A DNA stretch of 6,045 nt, from contig CANJYI010000183.1 of NCBI GenBank assembly GCA_947478975.1, positions 1-6,045 of the forward strand, written 5' to 3'. Shown piece by piece: positions 5,420-6,045 of this stretch (position 1 is the first letter of the stretch; every line of letters starts with the position of its first letter). The translations under genes were made by a program, and so were the position numbers. Origin of the DNA: Chthoniobacteraceae bacterium (GTDB lineage: Bacteria; Verrucomicrobiota; Verrucomicrobiia; Chthoniobacterales; Chthoniobacteraceae). Below the pieces are notes generated by a model, which did not search any database, was not told where the DNA came from, and was given only the letters and a program-made list of their open reading frames with translations.

Positions 5420-6045
5420 ATGCTGCTCAATCTGTCTCCCGGCCTCTCCCTTTGTGTTTTCCAATCCGCTTCAAAGACCGGCCGGCTCAGGCCCGTTGAG
5501 CCCAGACGCAACAGAAGCGGCATGGCACTTTTGGTGGTGCTCGCCATCATGGCACTGCTCTCTGTGCTGGTACTCGCACTGCTCGGTGCCTCCTCCAAGC
5601 AGCTCCGGTTTTCACGCGGCGCCGTTGCCAACACTTTGGGCGGCGATCTTGCGCAGTTGGCGCAAAGTCAGTTGCTGGGGGATGTCCTTCAGGAAGTGAA
5701 GGCCGGTTCCGTTGAGGTGAATTCTGCGGGGGTCAAAATCCGTTATCCTGCCACCCAACTGAGCGCCGTGCCCGACCGCTCCAGCGTTGCCTCGGGCGGG
5801 TCGCTTGGTGCAGTCGGTCCCGCCAACCTGGTCAAGCAGACGCGGAGCGCCCGGGCCTTTTACAACGGCACGGCGAAGTTCAATGAATCGCCGGTGTATC
5901 CCCAAACCACGGCGTACCCGGTGCCGGCTCGTGCCAGCGCCATTTCATCGCAAGCGGCCGCAAACGCCGGCGGCATCTCAAATGTAAACTGGAACAAACC
6001 CCTCTTGCTGCCCAGGGCCAACCCAGCTTCCGCGGAGGACGCCAC
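5420..6045 (+). CDS. Pseudopilin-like protein, probable Verru_Chthon cassette protein A (runs off the right edge)
   Basis: An open frame with no stop before the window end; 208 residues are visible. After a basic stretch (RRNRSG, 29-34) comes a hydrophobic segment from MALLVVLAIM (35-44) to about residue 56, then a polar region. This is the layout of type IV pilin or pseudopilin-like membrane proteins, with a Gly just before the hydrophobic helix. The following part (NTLGGDLAQLAQSQLL; ANLVKQTRSARAFYNG; NWNKPLLLPRAN) resembles the start of the large Verru_Chthon cassette protein A family, usually over 1,000 residues and grouped with three smaller pilin-like proteins (B, C, D). In-frame start candidates are ATG 5420 and ATG 5522. 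The earlier one keeps the basic region, so I use it, though it lies right behind a hairpin. Likely located at the inner membrane or cell envelope. The family call is from memory of the pattern; the rest of the cassette should lie to the right. Confidence 0.65.
   Translation, partial: MLLNLSPGLSLCVFQSASKTGRLRPVEPRRNRSGMALLVVLAIMALLSVLVLALLGASSKQLRFSRGAVANTLGGDLAQLAQSQLLGDVLQEVKAGSVEVNSAGVKIRYPATQLSAVPDRSSVASGGSLGAVGPANLVKQTRSARAFYNGTAKFNESPVYPQTTAYPVPARASAISSQAAANAGGISNVNWNKPLLLPRANPASAEDA

Noticed and set aside
5281..5420. Cobalamin or cyclic-di-GMP riboswitch before the Verru_Chthon-like gene
   Set aside because: The repeats and hairpins caught the eye, but the conserved core sequences of those riboswitch classes are absent.
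5040..5699. A 219-residue plus-strand frame overlapping the start of the Verru_Chthon-like gene
   Set aside because: It overlaps the subunit-3 gene antisense at one end and the pseudopilin-like gene out of frame at the other; its translation is Cys/Ser/Trp-rich without a domain.

Overview
The window looks like chromosomal DNA of a GC-rich member of the Verrucomicrobia. The best phylum clue is the partial plus-strand gene at the right edge. It starts like the pseudopilin-like 'Verru_Chthon cassette protein A' family, which as I recall was defined from Verrucomicrobium and Chthoniobacter. Start codons tend to be preceded by pyrimidine-rich sequence rather than a strong Shine-Dalgarno. An intergenic repeat of the ATCCGCAGAT type, which I associate with this phylum, fits too. 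No phage genes, IS elements, CRISPR arrays, tRNA or rRNA genes were seen.

Layout, left to right. The first 140 bases hold the start of nadD (minus strand). About 220 bases follow with no convincing gene, only a strong hairpin just past the next operon. Bases 364-2208 (minus strand) form a compact operon: a threonine-synthase-like PLP enzyme, a CysO/MoaD-type sulfur carrier ending in Gly-Gly, and a stand-alone NIL-domain protein. Upstream of it is a well-formed S-box (SAM-I) riboswitch at 2300-2431 and a sigma70-like promoter at 2441-2470. Bases 2681-2778 carry an inverted repeat element. Bases 2801-5120 (minus strand) encode a two-gene dehydrogenase: a Tat-exported gluconate 2-dehydrogenase subunit-3-like protein, then a GMC-family FAD subunit. 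A divergent intergenic region of about 300 bases contains a polypurine tract, short repeats and a hairpin. The partial Verru_Chthon-like gene begins at 5420 and runs off the right edge.

The most interesting unit is the SAM-riboswitch operon. A riboswitch that turns genes on when SAM is scarce fits methionine synthesis better than threonine synthesis. The partner genes are a sulfur carrier resembling mycobacterial CysO and a NIL-domain protein, a domain known from methionine transport and homocysteine formation. I infer that the 'threonine synthase' may use O-phosphohomoserine and a protein thiocarboxylate to make homocysteine. This is a hypothesis: the riboswitch and the gene order are seen in the sequence, the reaction is not.

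The dehydrogenase pair is a familiar arrangement. The small subunit carries the Tat signal and would carry the signal-less FAD subunit into the periplasm. A three-cysteine motif in the large subunit suggests an iron-sulfur cluster. No cytochrome c subunit lies in the window, so the electron acceptor is unknown.
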